A stretch of DNA of 64,000 bases, from assembly GCF_900105455.1 (NCBI RefSeq), contig NZ_FNSF01000001.1:1307001-1371000 (forward strand). Direction: 5' to 3'. Positions within the stretch are counted from its first letter, which is position 1; the number at the start of each line of letters is the position of its first letter. The DNA is from Tenacibaculum sp. MAR_2009_124 (GTDB taxonomy: Bacteria > Bacteroidota > Bacteroidia > Flavobacteriales > Flavobacteriaceae). This document shows positions 44,856-53,634 of the stretch, one piece after another. The notes under the pieces are model-generated. The model did no database searches and was not told where the DNA came from. It was given only the letters and a program-made list of their open reading frames with translations. Both the position numbers and the translations under genes were made by a program.

Positions 44856-46051
44856 GTTCAATATCATCTCCATTTACAAAGGAACAATTAATACCGCAAC
44901 CCGAAATGCTTGAAATAAAAAAGCAAAAGGGGGAGTTGTTTATTGGAATACCTAAAGAAACTCATTTCGAGGAAAAGCGAATTAGTCTAACACCTGATGC
45001 TGTTTCTGCCTTAGTCGCACATGGACACAGAATTGTTATAGAAACTGGTGCCGGTGATGGTGCTAACTATAGTGATAAAGAATATTCTGATGCAGGTGCA
45101 AAAATTTCTTATGATACTAAAGAGGTTTTTGGATGTAATATTGTACTCAAAGTTGAGCCACCTTCATTAAACGAAATTAAAATGTTAACTCCACAGTCCG
45201 TTTTAATTTCTGCTCTTCAATTAAAAACTCAAAAGAAGAAGTATTTCGAGGCGTTAGCAAAGAAAAGAATTACTGCAATAGCTTTTGATTATATAAAAGA
45301 CGAACTGGGAACTTATCCGATAGTAAAATCTTTAAGCGAAATAGCAGGGATTGCTACCATGCATATTGCTTCGGAATTAATGTCGAACGCAAATGGAGGA
45401 AACGGATTGTTATTAGGGAATATAGGAGGTGTTCCTCCTAGCGATGTTGTTGTTATTGGAGCTGGAACTGTTGGAGAATTTGCAACCAAATCTGCAGTGG
45501 GATTGGGTGCGAGAGTTAAGGTATTTGACAACTCCATATCACGTTTAAGGAAACTACAAAACTGTATACATTCTCCTATTTACACGTCAACCATTCAACC
45601 TAAAACACTTCTTAAGGCACTTAGAAGATGTGATGTTGCTATTGGAGCTTTAAGAGGTGAAGATCGATCTCCTGTTGTTGTAACAAAACAAATGATCGAA
45701 CAAATGAAAGATGGAGCCGTTATTGTTGATGTAAGTATTGATAGAGGTGGGTGCTTTGAAACCTCACAAGTTACAACACATAGCAATCCTACTTTTATTG
45801 ATAATGGTGTTATTCATTACTGTGTTCCTAATATACCTTCTAGGTATGCAAGAACCGCCTCTTTTTCTATTAGTAATATTTTCACACCTTATATCCTTCA
45901 AATAGCCGAAGATGGTGGCTTCGAAAATGCCGCTAGATTTGATAAATCCTTAAGAAATGGCATGTATTTTTATCATGGAATTCTTACAAACAAAACCGTA
46001 GCGGATTGGTTTGATCTACCTTACAGAGATATTAACTTATTGTTTTTATAA
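44852..46051 (+). CDS. ald: Alanine dehydrogenase
   Basis: A 399-residue NAD-dependent enzyme of the alanine dehydrogenase/transhydrogenase fold. It interconverts L-alanine and pyruvate plus ammonia. Landmarks: IGIPKETHFEEKRISLTPDAV with the pyruvate-binding Arg and Lys region, the SALQLKTQKK region, the Rossmann loop VVVIGAGTVGEFATK and VDVSIDRGGCFETS. The first about 28 residues form an extension also seen in flavobacterial homologues. It is the last gene of the porX-DUF1287-tsaE-ald unit and ends at a terminator. Confidence 0.93.
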   Translation: MSSISSPFTKEQLIPQPEMLEIKKQKGELFIGIPKETHFEEKRISLTPDAVSALVAHGHRIVIETGAGDGANYSDKEYSDAGAKISYDTKEVFGCNIVLKVEPPSLNEIKMLTPQSVLISALQLKTQKKKYFEALAKKRITAIAFDYIKDELGTYPIVKSLSEIAGIATMHIASELMSNANGGNGLLLGNIGGVPPSDVVVIGAGTVGEFATKSAVGLGARVKVFDNSISRLRKLQNCIHSPIYTSTIQPKTLLKALRRCDVAIGALRGEDRSPVVVTKQMIEQMKDGAVIVDVSIDRGGCFETSQVTTHSNPTFIDNGVIHYCVPNIPSRYARTASFSISNIFTPYILQIAEDGGFENAARFDKSLRNGMYFYHGILTNKTVADWFDLPYRDINLLFL

Positions 46052-46055
46052 AATA

Positions 46056-46088
46056 AATAGGTGTGTACTATTAAGCTACACACCTATT
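46056..46088. terminator. Terminator between ald and the convergent operon
   Basis: Perfect 12-bp stem (AATAGGTGTGTA with its complement) and 9-base loop, 5 bases after ald and 31 bases past the stop of the opposing gene. It probably serves both directions. Confidence 0.85.
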
Positions 46089-46118
46089 ATCAAAATTCAT
46101 TAAATTGTTGGCTTTACT

Positions 46119-46850
46119 TTAGAAAGGTATAAAGGCAGACACTTTGTAAAACTCATCACTTTGCGATACATCTGTATTTAATACTGATCCTCCCGACATT
46201 CTGAAAACAATTCCATTATCAAGCTTTAGCTTTAACGATCCTCCTAACCATTGATATATTTGAAGGTTTTCAGCTCCCTCGTTTCTTGTTATATCCAAAG
46301 TTTCATAAAATGCTCCTACTACTACGCGATCACTCACCTTAATTCCAGGTGCTAACCAATTTAAAACGTAATCTTTTGTCAAAATATTTGCATTATCTCT
46401 TATGGATTTATAATACGCTATATATCCTTCAAAATCTATAATAGAATCACCATAATTTACGTAAAGACTAGGTATAATTCCTTCACCTAACCTAGTTCCT
46501 GTACTATTTGATAAAAACTTACCACTGGCAAATCCGATAGACGGATTTAAGTATAACTTATCATTAAATGCTTTGAATCCAATACCTGCAGCTACTTCCA
46601 ATAAAAGGTCACTTCCAGAATTTAAATTCCCAAAAGCTCCATTTGTCCAAAAAATGCTATACATGGTAATATCAAACTTTTTGTTGGTTTCAAAGTTTGC
46701 GAAAAATATTGGGTAAAACCCTGCTGCACTGTTATGAATAATTTTAGCGGCAAAACTAGTTTTATTCTTTTTCTCTTTTGTATTATCTTGAGAATATGCT
46801 ACACTTGTTATTAAAAATACTATTACTAAGGTTACGATTGATTTTTTCAT
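46119..46850 (-). CDS. Outer-membrane beta-barrel-like protein (resembles DUF6733)
   Basis: A 243-residue exported protein: signal peptide MKKSIVTLVIVFLITSVAYS, then alternating hydrophobic strands with aromatic residues (FDITMYSIFWTNGAFG, KLYLNPSIGFASGKFL, IIPSLYVNYGDSIIDFEGYI) and a terminal strand FYKVSAFIPF ending in Phe, typical of outer-membrane barrels. I think it resembles DUF6733, but am not certain. It begins 11 bases after the alpha/beta hydrolase stop and so is probably the last gene of the ligase/ACP/decarboxylase operon. It might help export or receive the product; that is speculation. Confidence 0.7.
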   Translation of the reverse strand: MKKSIVTLVIVFLITSVAYSQDNTKEKKNKTSFAAKIIHNSAAGFYPIFFANFETNKKFDITMYSIFWTNGAFGNLNSGSDLLLEVAAGIGFKAFNDKLYLNPSIGFASGKFLSNSTGTRLGEGIIPSLYVNYGDSIIDFEGYIAYYKSIRDNANILTKDYVLNWLAPGIKVSDRVVVGAFYETLDITRNEGAENLQIYQWLGGSLKLKLDNGIVFRMSGGSVLNTDVSQSDEFYKVSAFIPF

Positions 46851-46861
46851 AATTATAAGGT

Positions 46862-47740
46862 TTAGTTTAAAAATGAGTTGATTAATTCCGAAACATGTCC
46901 ATGTTCTTTTTCAAGATGTATATGATGTCCACCTTCAATCCATTGAATGTCGACGTTTCTAAAGTTTTCGATTCTTGAACTGAATAAGCCAGTAGAAAAG
47001 AGTCCTTGTTTACCTAAAATAATTCTAGTTTTACATGTAATTTTTTTGATAAACTGCACTACTTGCTCTTCGGTTATTCTATAATATTCTGGAAGAACAA
47101 CTTTAGGGTCATGTGACCATCTAAAGCCCCCTGACACTTTTTTTAGTCCGCGTTCAATAAGTATAGAAGCTGCTTTATATGAAATAGGGCTTATTCTATT
47201 ATCTACTCTATTTTGAATGGCTTCTTTTCTATTAATAAATGTTACCGAATCCTGTTTCGAAAAACCATACAATTGGGCTTTTTGTGCCATTTTAAATTGC
47301 TTATATGCCCTTGTGAAATTTGTTACGATTTCATTTTTATTATTAATAAATGGTGGCCCTAGCCCATCAATAAAAATTAATTTATTAATGCGATTTGGAA
47401 AAGCGCCAGAAACTAATGACGCAACCCCAGAACCAAGTGAGTGAGCAATTAATGTGCAGGTTTTCCACTGCAATGCATCTAGGCAATTAAGAACATCGAT
47501 AGCATGGTCCCATAAATAATAATTAGCATTTGTACTTCGATGATCAGAAATACCATGTCCAGCCAAATCAATAGCGATAACATAATGATCTTTAGAAAGT
47601 TCTGGAGCTATTTTATCAAAAGTATTTGCATTATCTAACCATCCATGAATAGCTAAAATTCGATTTGAGCAATTTGCATCTCCCCAACTCTTACCTCTAA
47701 AAGTAAAGTTGTTTACTTCAATTTCGATATAGTTACTCAT
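46862..47740 (-). CDS. Alpha/beta hydrolase, operon partner of the AMP-ligase
   Basis: A 292-residue cytoplasmic alpha/beta hydrolase. The fold markers are IHGWLDNANTFDKIAPEL (oxyanion), IDLAGHGISDH, nucleophile Ser in IAHSLGSGVA, and the likely catalytic His in EGGHHIHLEK. It starts one base after the ligase stop, so expression is coupled. In carrier-protein pathways such hydrolases act as type II thioesterases or release enzymes, a plausible role here. Generic esterase activity cannot be ruled out. Confidence 0.85.
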   Translation of the reverse strand: MSNYIEIEVNNFTFRGKSWGDANCSNRILAIHGWLDNANTFDKIAPELSKDHYVIAIDLAGHGISDHRSTNANYYLWDHAIDVLNCLDALQWKTCTLIAHSLGSGVASLVSGAFPNRINKLIFIDGLGPPFINNKNEIVTNFTRAYKQFKMAQKAQLYGFSKQDSVTFINRKEAIQNRVDNRISPISYKAASILIERGLKKVSGGFRWSHDPKVVLPEYYRITEEQVVQFIKKITCKTRIILGKQGLFSTGLFSSRIENFRNVDIQWIEGGHHIHLEKEHGHVSELINSFLN

Positions 47741-47741
47741 A

Positions 47742-49328
47742 TCACGAAATTTTCACTTTTCCTTCCATTTGCTCAACTTCGCTCAAGGCTCTTTCTTTTA
47801 AACCTATAAGATCGAATTTTCCGTTAATGGTTTTCGGCAAACTTGATATAATTGAAATATATTCTGGAACTTTGAATGCTTCAAGGTTATTTTTACATAT
47901 ACCTTTTATATGGTCTTCACTTATCTCCATTCCATCTTTCAGAACAACGAATGCATATAAAACATCACCATAACTACTATGAGGCACTCCTACGATAGCT
48001 ACAGAATTTACCTCCTCAATAGTTCCTATAAAATCTTCAACCTCTTTTGGACTCACTTTTATCCCTCTAGATTTTATGATATGATCCATTCTACCTTTAA
48101 AGTACAAATACCCATCTTCATCTAAAGAGCAGTAATCTCCAGTATATAAAACTTTTTCCCCCATAATAGGGCCGTCTTTTAATTTTTCCGCAGTCTTTTC
48201 AGGTTTATTCCAATACCCTCTCATCACTGTTGCTCCTCTAATTACGAGCTGGCCGATAGTATTTGCTTCTTCAATTTTATGGTCATTTTCATCAACTAAC
48301 CACAATTCAGTATTAGGAATGGCTATCCCCACACTATTTAGCTTTTTATCAATATCTTCTGGTGGTAAATACGTACACCTTTTGCACTCTGTAAGTCCAT
48401 ACATTGAGAAAATTTCTGCATTTTCAAAAATATGTTGCACCATTTTTATATTGGTTCTAGTAAGTGCTGCACCAGTATTGGTTACTTTACGAATACTTGA
48501 TAAATTGAACTTTTTATTTTTGTCCTGATCATGTAGTAACGTTACCAAAGTAGGAACTGCCGGAAGAATTGTAGCTTTTTCTTTCTCAATTTTTTTCAAT
48601 AAGAAAATAGGCCAGGTAGATTCTTTTTCAAGAAGAAGATTGGCTCCAGTGGATATTGACATAATCATTTGATACAAACCATAATCAAAAGACAGTGGCA
48701 ATACACATAACACTTTATCATTACTATTGTATCCTAAATACGTATTTAATGAATGCGTTGCTGTGATCATATTTTGATGAGTTAGCATAACCCCTTTCGG
48801 TTCTCCTGTTGAACCAGAAGTATATATAATTGATGCCAAATCAACACTTAAATTACCTACAGGGTTAAAGCTTTTGCTTGCATTTGAAATTGCAGACTCA
48901 AATCCTTCAACAAAATTACTTCTTAGGCTTTCAGGCAATTTCGGTACGATTACTTTTTCCAAACTACCATTCCCTAGTAATTCTAAATTTTCTTCTAGAA
49001 TAATCTGATTCGTAAACAGAACTTTAGCTTGAGAGTCATTAATAATATAGTCTATTTTATCGGGTTTTAACTCTGCACTTAAAGGAATAACAATTGCTCC
49101 TGCTTTTAAAATACTCCAAAACGAAATTACCGTTTCTATTGTATTTCCAAATAGTATAATTATTCTATCCCCTCTTTTGACTCCAATACTTTGTAAGTAT
49201 GCTGTCAGTTGATTCGATTTCTCTTCAATGTCTTTAAAAGTGAACTTAGTGTCACCATAAGTTACTGCTGTTTTATTAGGTAAATTCGCAGCACTACGAT
49301 CTAATAATTGGTATAACTGTGTTATCAT
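47742..49328 (-). CDS. AMP-forming acyl/aminoacyl ligase (ANL superfamily)
   Basis: A 528-residue adenylate-forming enzyme that activates a carboxylic or amino acid and probably loads it on the nearby acyl carrier protein. Core motifs: A3 YTSGSTGEPKGVMLTH (preceded by SII), A5 MYGLTECKRCTYLPPEDI, A7 YTGDYCSLDEDGYLYFKGR and A10 PKTINGKFD with the catalytic Lys. The TEC..TYLPPE segment recalls ligases associated with exosortase A loci and prolyl-AMP-type ligases. The frame opens at a GTG 30 bases upstream; the ATG at 49328 is preferred because MITQLYQLLDRSA matches the family start. A 347-base gap separates it from the ACP gene. Confidence 0.88.
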   Translation of the reverse strand: MITQLYQLLDRSAANLPNKTAVTYGDTKFTFKDIEEKSNQLTAYLQSIGVKRGDRIIILFGNTIETVISFWSILKAGAIVIPLSAELKPDKIDYIINDSQAKVLFTNQIILEENLELLGNGSLEKVIVPKLPESLRSNFVEGFESAISNASKSFNPVGNLSVDLASIIYTSGSTGEPKGVMLTHQNMITATHSLNTYLGYNSNDKVLCVLPLSFDYGLYQMIMSISTGANLLLEKESTWPIFLLKKIEKEKATILPAVPTLVTLLHDQDKNKKFNLSSIRKVTNTGAALTRTNIKMVQHIFENAEIFSMYGLTECKRCTYLPPEDIDKKLNSVGIAIPNTELWLVDENDHKIEEANTIGQLVIRGATVMRGYWNKPEKTAEKLKDGPIMGEKVLYTGDYCSLDEDGYLYFKGRMDHIIKSRGIKVSPKEVEDFIGTIEEVNSVAIVGVPHSSYGDVLYAFVVLKDGMEISEDHIKGICKNNLEAFKVPEYISIISSLPKTINGKFDLIGLKERALSEVEQMEGKVKIS

Positions 49329-49675
49329 TTGTATGCTTTTTACAAAGCACTTTTTCACTTCAAATTAGGCATAGATATCCCATGAACCTTTTTTGATAAA
49401 AGATTTTATGATACTAACAAGGCAATAATATCCCTGCTCTACCATTTATGATTTCAAATTACTGTAAAAGAAAATCTTTGTTTTTTATTCCTTATACACC
49501 TTATAAACAACCTTAGTTTATCTTTCTTTTTCTACTGAAGAAGAAATGAAAAAAAGGCATTTTAATGGGGTAATTTCAGATTGTAAATGGTATAGTATAT
49601 TGAACTCGTTTAAACGAATTCATTTAGTATTACACTAACTTAAAAGTGAAAAAGTGTTTTATTAATTAACCTTAT
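49329..49675. other. Gene-free gap within the ligase/ACP operon, with a palindrome
   Basis: No coding frame of note. At 49602-49621 there is a 20-base near-perfect palindrome centred on CGTTTAAACG (one G-T mismatch pair). The gap may hold a second promoter or an operator for the ligase half of the operon. Confidence 0.45.
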
Positions 49676-49951
49676 TTATTCAACTTCAGTAGTTACAAGA
49701 CTCAATGAACCCATTACATAATCATAAATAGTTTGTAATGTATTAAAATGTCTTGCTTCAATTGTATCTGGATTCACTTCGAATCCTTGAATATTATCTT
49801 CTAAATAAGTTAAAAAAAACATAGATGACAAAGAATCTATTCCTAGGTCATTCTTTAAGTGAGAATTTAACTTTATGGCATCATAGTTCAAGTTAGGAAT
49901 ACTATCCATTAAACCATCTTTAATTATATTTAGTATATCTGAATTACTCAT
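49676..49951 (-). CDS. Acyl carrier protein
   Basis: A 91-residue acidic four-helix carrier protein. The phosphopantetheine site is Ser40 in LGIDSLSS, the standard DSL motif. It is distinct from a housekeeping AcpP (longer tail, atypical helix II FFLTYLEDNIQGF) and lies 23 bases after the PLP decarboxylase gene. It probably carries the activated substrate for that decarboxylase. Confidence 0.92.
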   Translation of the reverse strand: MSNSDILNIIKDGLMDSIPNLNYDAIKLNSHLKNDLGIDSLSSMFFLTYLEDNIQGFEVNPDTIEARHFNTLQTIYDYVMGSLSLVTTEVE

Positions 49952-49974
49952 TTTTGCTTAGTTTTAATTGTATT

Positions 49975-51255
49975 TTATTTGTCTAATACTGGGGTTTGAA
50001 CATTGAAATTTACCAGAACCTGTCTCTCTATCATATCCTTAGGTTTATCTTTCTTTCTGATAAGGTGCATTTCATCGTTATAAACTAATATTTCAGCAGG
50101 AAACCCATGACTATGAAACAATCCTGGAGAAGAAGTAGGTCCATAGGCTCCTGATGATTTTACAACCAAAATATCAGAAACATTCACTTCTTTTAATTTT
50201 ATATTCCTACCTAAAATATCATCAGGACTACATAATGGCCCTGATACCTGGTATTCAAACTCTTTAGCGTCCACATCAGCAGAAATATTCTCCATTGGGA
50301 AGTTTCTCTTTACAACACGTCCTGAACCAGCAGCTGCTGAATGACAGTTGGTTCCCCCATCTGTAATAACAAAAGTTTTATTATGGTTTACTTTTATGTT
50401 ATTTACCTCCACAGCCAAATAACCAGCTGTTCCTAAGATAAATCGACCAGATTCCATAATAATTCTAGTTTCAGGGTATGTTGCATGAAATTCCTCAAAC
50501 AAAGGCTTCATCAAGTCTTCAAACTTCTGAATATCTAAAGGTGTTTGATTTGCGAAATAAGGAATTCCCATTCCACCTCCTACATCAACCATACTGAATT
50601 TCGTTCCGTATTTTTTAGTTATGGTATCATATAAATTCAAAATGTATCTGGTGTTTTGGAATACAGATTCTGCATCTAAAATACTCGTGCCATTGTATAC
50701 ATGTATCCCTCTAATGTTTATATTAGGTACCTGTAAATACGTTCCGAAATTTTCAACTGCGTGTTTTTCATCGATTCCAAATTGAGTAGGCCTTCCTCCC
50801 ATTTTCCATGGAGATCCATCTGCGGAAAAATCAGGGTTCAATCGAATCGCTACGTTTGCGGTAACTCCCATTTCCTTTGCTAAGTTTGAAACACGTTCTA
50901 ATTCTGTTTCAGACTCAATTACTAAAGCAAAAATGTTTAATTCTAACGCTCTTTTAAGTTCATATTCCTTTTTACAAGGACCTAAGAAGATAATATCTTC
51001 CGGTATAGATCCTGCTTTTAAGGCAATTTCCATTTCTGTTAATGAACACACTTCGGTACAAGCTCCCTTAGTTCTTAGTAAATGTACTAATGATACATTT
51101 GGGTTTACCTTAAGCGCGTAAAATACATCCACAAATTCAGGAAGAGCGTTCTTTAAACTTTTATAATTTTTGATAATTTGTTCACCATCGTAAAGGTATG
51201 ATGGCGTGCCATGCAGTCTTGCGGCTTTTAGAAGCCTTAAGTTATTTATATTCAT
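49975..51255 (-). CDS. PLP-dependent decarboxylase of the LysA/ornithine (fold III) family
   Basis: A 426-residue alanine-racemase-fold decarboxylase. Lys49 in VFYALKVNPN should bind PLP; other marks are GIHVYNGTSILDAES, DVGGGMGIPYF, the MESGRFILGTAG phosphate loop and the Cys-containing GPLCSPDDILG. Diaminopimelate decarboxylase (LysA) is the nearest well-known enzyme. The position next to an acyl carrier protein and an AMP-ligase recalls BtrK of butirosin synthesis (acting on an ACP-bound glutamate) and the decarboxylase of exosortase A loci. It is therefore likely to act on an ACP-bound or free amino acid in a specialised pathway rather than in lysine synthesis. Confidence 0.88.
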   Translation of the reverse strand: MNINNLRLLKAARLHGTPSYLYDGEQIIKNYKSLKNALPEFVDVFYALKVNPNVSLVHLLRTKGACTEVCSLTEMEIALKAGSIPEDIIFLGPCKKEYELKRALELNIFALVIESETELERVSNLAKEMGVTANVAIRLNPDFSADGSPWKMGGRPTQFGIDEKHAVENFGTYLQVPNINIRGIHVYNGTSILDAESVFQNTRYILNLYDTITKKYGTKFSMVDVGGGMGIPYFANQTPLDIQKFEDLMKPLFEEFHATYPETRIIMESGRFILGTAGYLAVEVNNIKVNHNKTFVITDGGTNCHSAAAGSGRVVKRNFPMENISADVDAKEFEYQVSGPLCSPDDILGRNIKLKEVNVSDILVVKSSGAYGPTSSPGLFHSHGFPAEILVYNDEMHLIRKKDKPKDMIERQVLVNFNVQTPVLDK

Positions 51256-51295
51256 AAAAGGGTTTTTAAATGAATTCTATTATTATAATATTTTC

Positions 51296-51841
51296 TTATT
51301 TGTCCGAGTTAAACATATCATACTCGATTAACCATTTGCCATTTTCTTTTTTCCAAAGGATGATATAAGACCCTTCAAAAATGTGCTCTTTTTGAGTGTT
51401 TACATATCCAAGCATATGACATCTTTGAAATGCTACATCCATATCACCAAAGAATTCTAATTCGTCCTGAAAAAATGCCACTCTGTCAACACCTTTAACA
51501 CTTTCTTTAAACTCTTTTTCGATATCAGCTCTACCCAATCTAGGCTTTTTACCTGGCTTCATGAATACAGCACCAACCGTTGTATATTCTTCAGAAATAC
51601 CTTTTGGATCTTTGTTTACCCACTTTGTTTCAAACCGTCTATCCGCTATGTCAATAAGTTTCGCATTTACTAACAGATCTTGTTTGGAAAATTGGTTTGA
51701 GCCATAATAGCTAACGACGGAATTTTTGTACTTAATCTCGATGTTTCTTAGTGATTTAGACTCTTTAAACGAATAAATCATGGTTCCGATTAGCACGGAT
51801 AAACCTACAAGGATAATGACTCTTGCTTTTTTTGTTTTCAT
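51296..51841 (-). CDS. Membrane-anchored NTF2/SnoaL-like protein
   Basis: A 181-residue protein with one N-terminal membrane segment (RVIILVGLSVLIGTMIYSF) and a soluble domain. That domain looks like an NTF2/SnoaL or DUF4440 cone: RRFETKWVNKDPKGISEEY, FMKPGKKPRLGRADIEKEFK, GSYIILWKKENGKWLIEYD. Such folds are often small enzymes or ligand binders. It starts the operon 40 bases before the decarboxylase. Function unknown. Confidence 0.72.
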   Translation of the reverse strand: MKTKKARVIILVGLSVLIGTMIYSFKESKSLRNIEIKYKNSVVSYYGSNQFSKQDLLVNAKLIDIADRRFETKWVNKDPKGISEEYTTVGAVFMKPGKKPRLGRADIEKEFKESVKGVDRVAFFQDELEFFGDMDVAFQRCHMLGYVNTQKEHIFEGSYIILWKKENGKWLIEYDMFNSDK

Positions 51842-52901
51842 GGTAATAAATTTTAATTAATAAATTGGTTTTAGATCCTTAAAAAGAAACTTATGAGGAA
51901 GAAAAAAAGGTTAAAAAAAGACAATAGAATAGCTTTCTATCGAATGTTAATTGATAGTTGTTTTTATTTCCCCGTAAAATCTTTTTATAGAATTGTAATT
52001 GTTGTCGTTGTAATTTTTTAGAGCTTACATTTTATTAACACTTTTTTTGTATTTATCACACTAATAAAGGTTAATTAATTACACTTTTGCTTCATAACCC
52101 TATAATTTCTTAATAAGAACACAGAGAGTTAAGCACCTAAGTTACGGCTCTGAAATAGAGCTAACAAGCTTCTAATTTACAGTTGAAAAATATGATAATT
52201 TAAACTTTAATTGGAGCGTATTGACACCAAATATAATTCCCTAAAAACGTTTGGAATAAATAGTGTGATTTCCCCCTAAAGTATCTCCCTAAACTCTTTA
52301 AATACTCAGTCAAGAAGACCAAATTCTTTTTTACTTTTCGCATATTATTTAAATATTTTTTATTGATTTAATCACTAATAGTTTTACCGAAATTATTAAC
52401 TCATTTCTTCTTTATAGAATTAAAAAAGTCAATAAACAATTACAAGGGGGAGTACAAAAGGTTATTTAGACTACTGTTTTTTACTTAAAAAAATAGATTC
52501 ATTAAAAAAATTAATGTCTCAATTACAAGTAGCTTATTGTAAAACAATTAAGTCCGGCAAACATAATTAGGTAAAATTCTCAAAAACTTTGGTGACGTAT
52601 GTTTGAAGTATTGATTAGAGCAAAAACAACATAATATGTCTAGTTTGAGACATATACAATATTAAAATTAATTAAAGATCATATAAACATTAATTAATAG
52701 TTAAAAAACAGACTATTAAATACCACTCATTATCTATATTAAAGGCTATATTTTTGAATATATAGATGCATTAATATATTTGCTAATCGTAAAATGTAAA
52801 AATTTCACCAAACAGAAAAACAACAAAACAATACAATTCTTCGATTTATTTGTTAGTAGAACATTATATTTATCTCTACTTTTGCCCAGTAAATATAAAT
52901 T
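51842..52901. other. 1.06-kb gene-free AT-rich region
   Basis: I find no convincing coding frame and no tRNA. It contains the divergent upstream regions of the NTF2-like gene and of the 52902 gene, a small hairpin GCTCTGAAATAGAGC near 52150, and AT-rich sequence. It is long for this otherwise compact genome; a small RNA or a decayed gene could be hidden here. Confidence 0.4.
52753..52782 (+). promoter_or_regulatory. Putative promoter of the 52902 gene
   Basis: TTTG (52753-52756), 18-base spacer, TATATTTG (52775-52782), matching the Bacteroidota promoter consensus, about 120 bases before the ATG. A second -7-like box TACTTTTG at 52877-52884 has no correctly spaced TTTG but would give a very short leader. 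Confidence 0.4.
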
Positions 52902-53273
52902 ATGCAGTTACTAAAACGTTTTGGTTATTATTTTATCGGTGTGGCTCTTGGATCAATGGCTGTTCTCTACTTTTGGAAAAATAAAAAAGTAACATTCGAT
53001 TACGGAATGGATGCTAGAACATTAAAATCAATTCGAATAAAAAAGCGTATTTATTCGAATAACGCTAAAGAAGTATTACAATTAAAAAACATCGATACTT
53101 CTTATATAACTGCCGTCCTTACAAGAGGCGATGTCGACTTTTCTAAAAGCAAACCTAGGCAAAAACCTTGTGCTGAGTATTATATTACAGGAAAAGACAG
53201 CTTAGAGTCTATGAGTGTTTACGTGGTTCGTTGTGACTCTACAGCTACCATTAAAGATATATTTTTAAAGTAA
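52902..53273 (+). CDS. Small DUF4258-like membrane-anchored protein
   Basis: A 123-residue protein with one N-terminal membrane segment (RFGYYFIGVALGSMAVLYFW) and a soluble basic domain. I associate it with the flavobacterial DUF4258-type family from the RTLKSIRIKKRIYS and PCAEYYITG pattern, but no function is known. It is alone between long non-coding stretches and followed by a hairpin. Confidence 0.7.
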   Translation: MQLLKRFGYYFIGVALGSMAVLYFWKNKKVTFDYGMDARTLKSIRIKKRIYSNNAKEVLQLKNIDTSYITAVLTRGDVDFSKSKPRQKPCAEYYITGKDSLESMSVYVVRCDSTATIKDIFLK

Positions 53274-53362
53274 GGCAAGACTATTGTCTTTTTATAATTT
53301 CTGATGTTTTTTTTATCATGGAATATTAGTTCGCGTGGTTTTTACGAAATAAAATATTCATA

Positions 53363-53397
53363 GAACTCTTTTAAACTTTTTGAGTTTAAAAGAGTTC
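53363..53397 (+). terminator. Perfect 15-bp hairpin downstream of the 52902 gene
   Basis: Perfect inverted repeat (GAACTCTTTTAAACT with its complement) with a 5-base loop, 90 bases past the stop. It may be a terminator, although no clear T tract follows. The rest of 53274-53634 holds no gene. Confidence 0.5.
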
Positions 53398-53570
53398 ACA
53401 GAAAGCAGTATTCAGTTATAAAAAATTTCATACAGCGTGAATTTTAATACTTAGCCGTAACCTAACTTCAAGTTACCATTTTAAGTATACAAGATCAATA
53501 TTTTAAAAAATTCAATACAAATCCCAGAGCATTTTAATCTCATTCAATGAGTTAAGCTATTCTAAAAAAC

Positions 53571-53608
53571 AACAAGGCTGCAAAGAAATACTTCTTTACG
53601 GCCTTGTT
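53571..53608 (-). terminator. Terminator after the aspartyl protease gene
   Basis: 17-bp stem with two wobble pairs (arms 53571-53587 and 53592-53608, ending CCTTGTT) and a 4-base loop, 27 bases past the stop of the minus-strand protease gene. T-rich flank on that strand. Confidence 0.75.
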
Positions 53609-53634
53609 ATTTATACATAACCAGTTTTAAAGGG

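Noticed and set aside
46862..51255. Exosortase A (PEP-CTERM) locus
   Set aside because: The ligase, ACP, decarboxylase and hydrolase fit, but no exosortase, PEP-CTERM protein or polysaccharide genes are present.
51842..52901. tRNA or known small RNA gene in the gene-free kilobase
   Set aside because: No tRNA arms or recognised RNA motifs were found by eye; only a short 5-bp hairpin is present.
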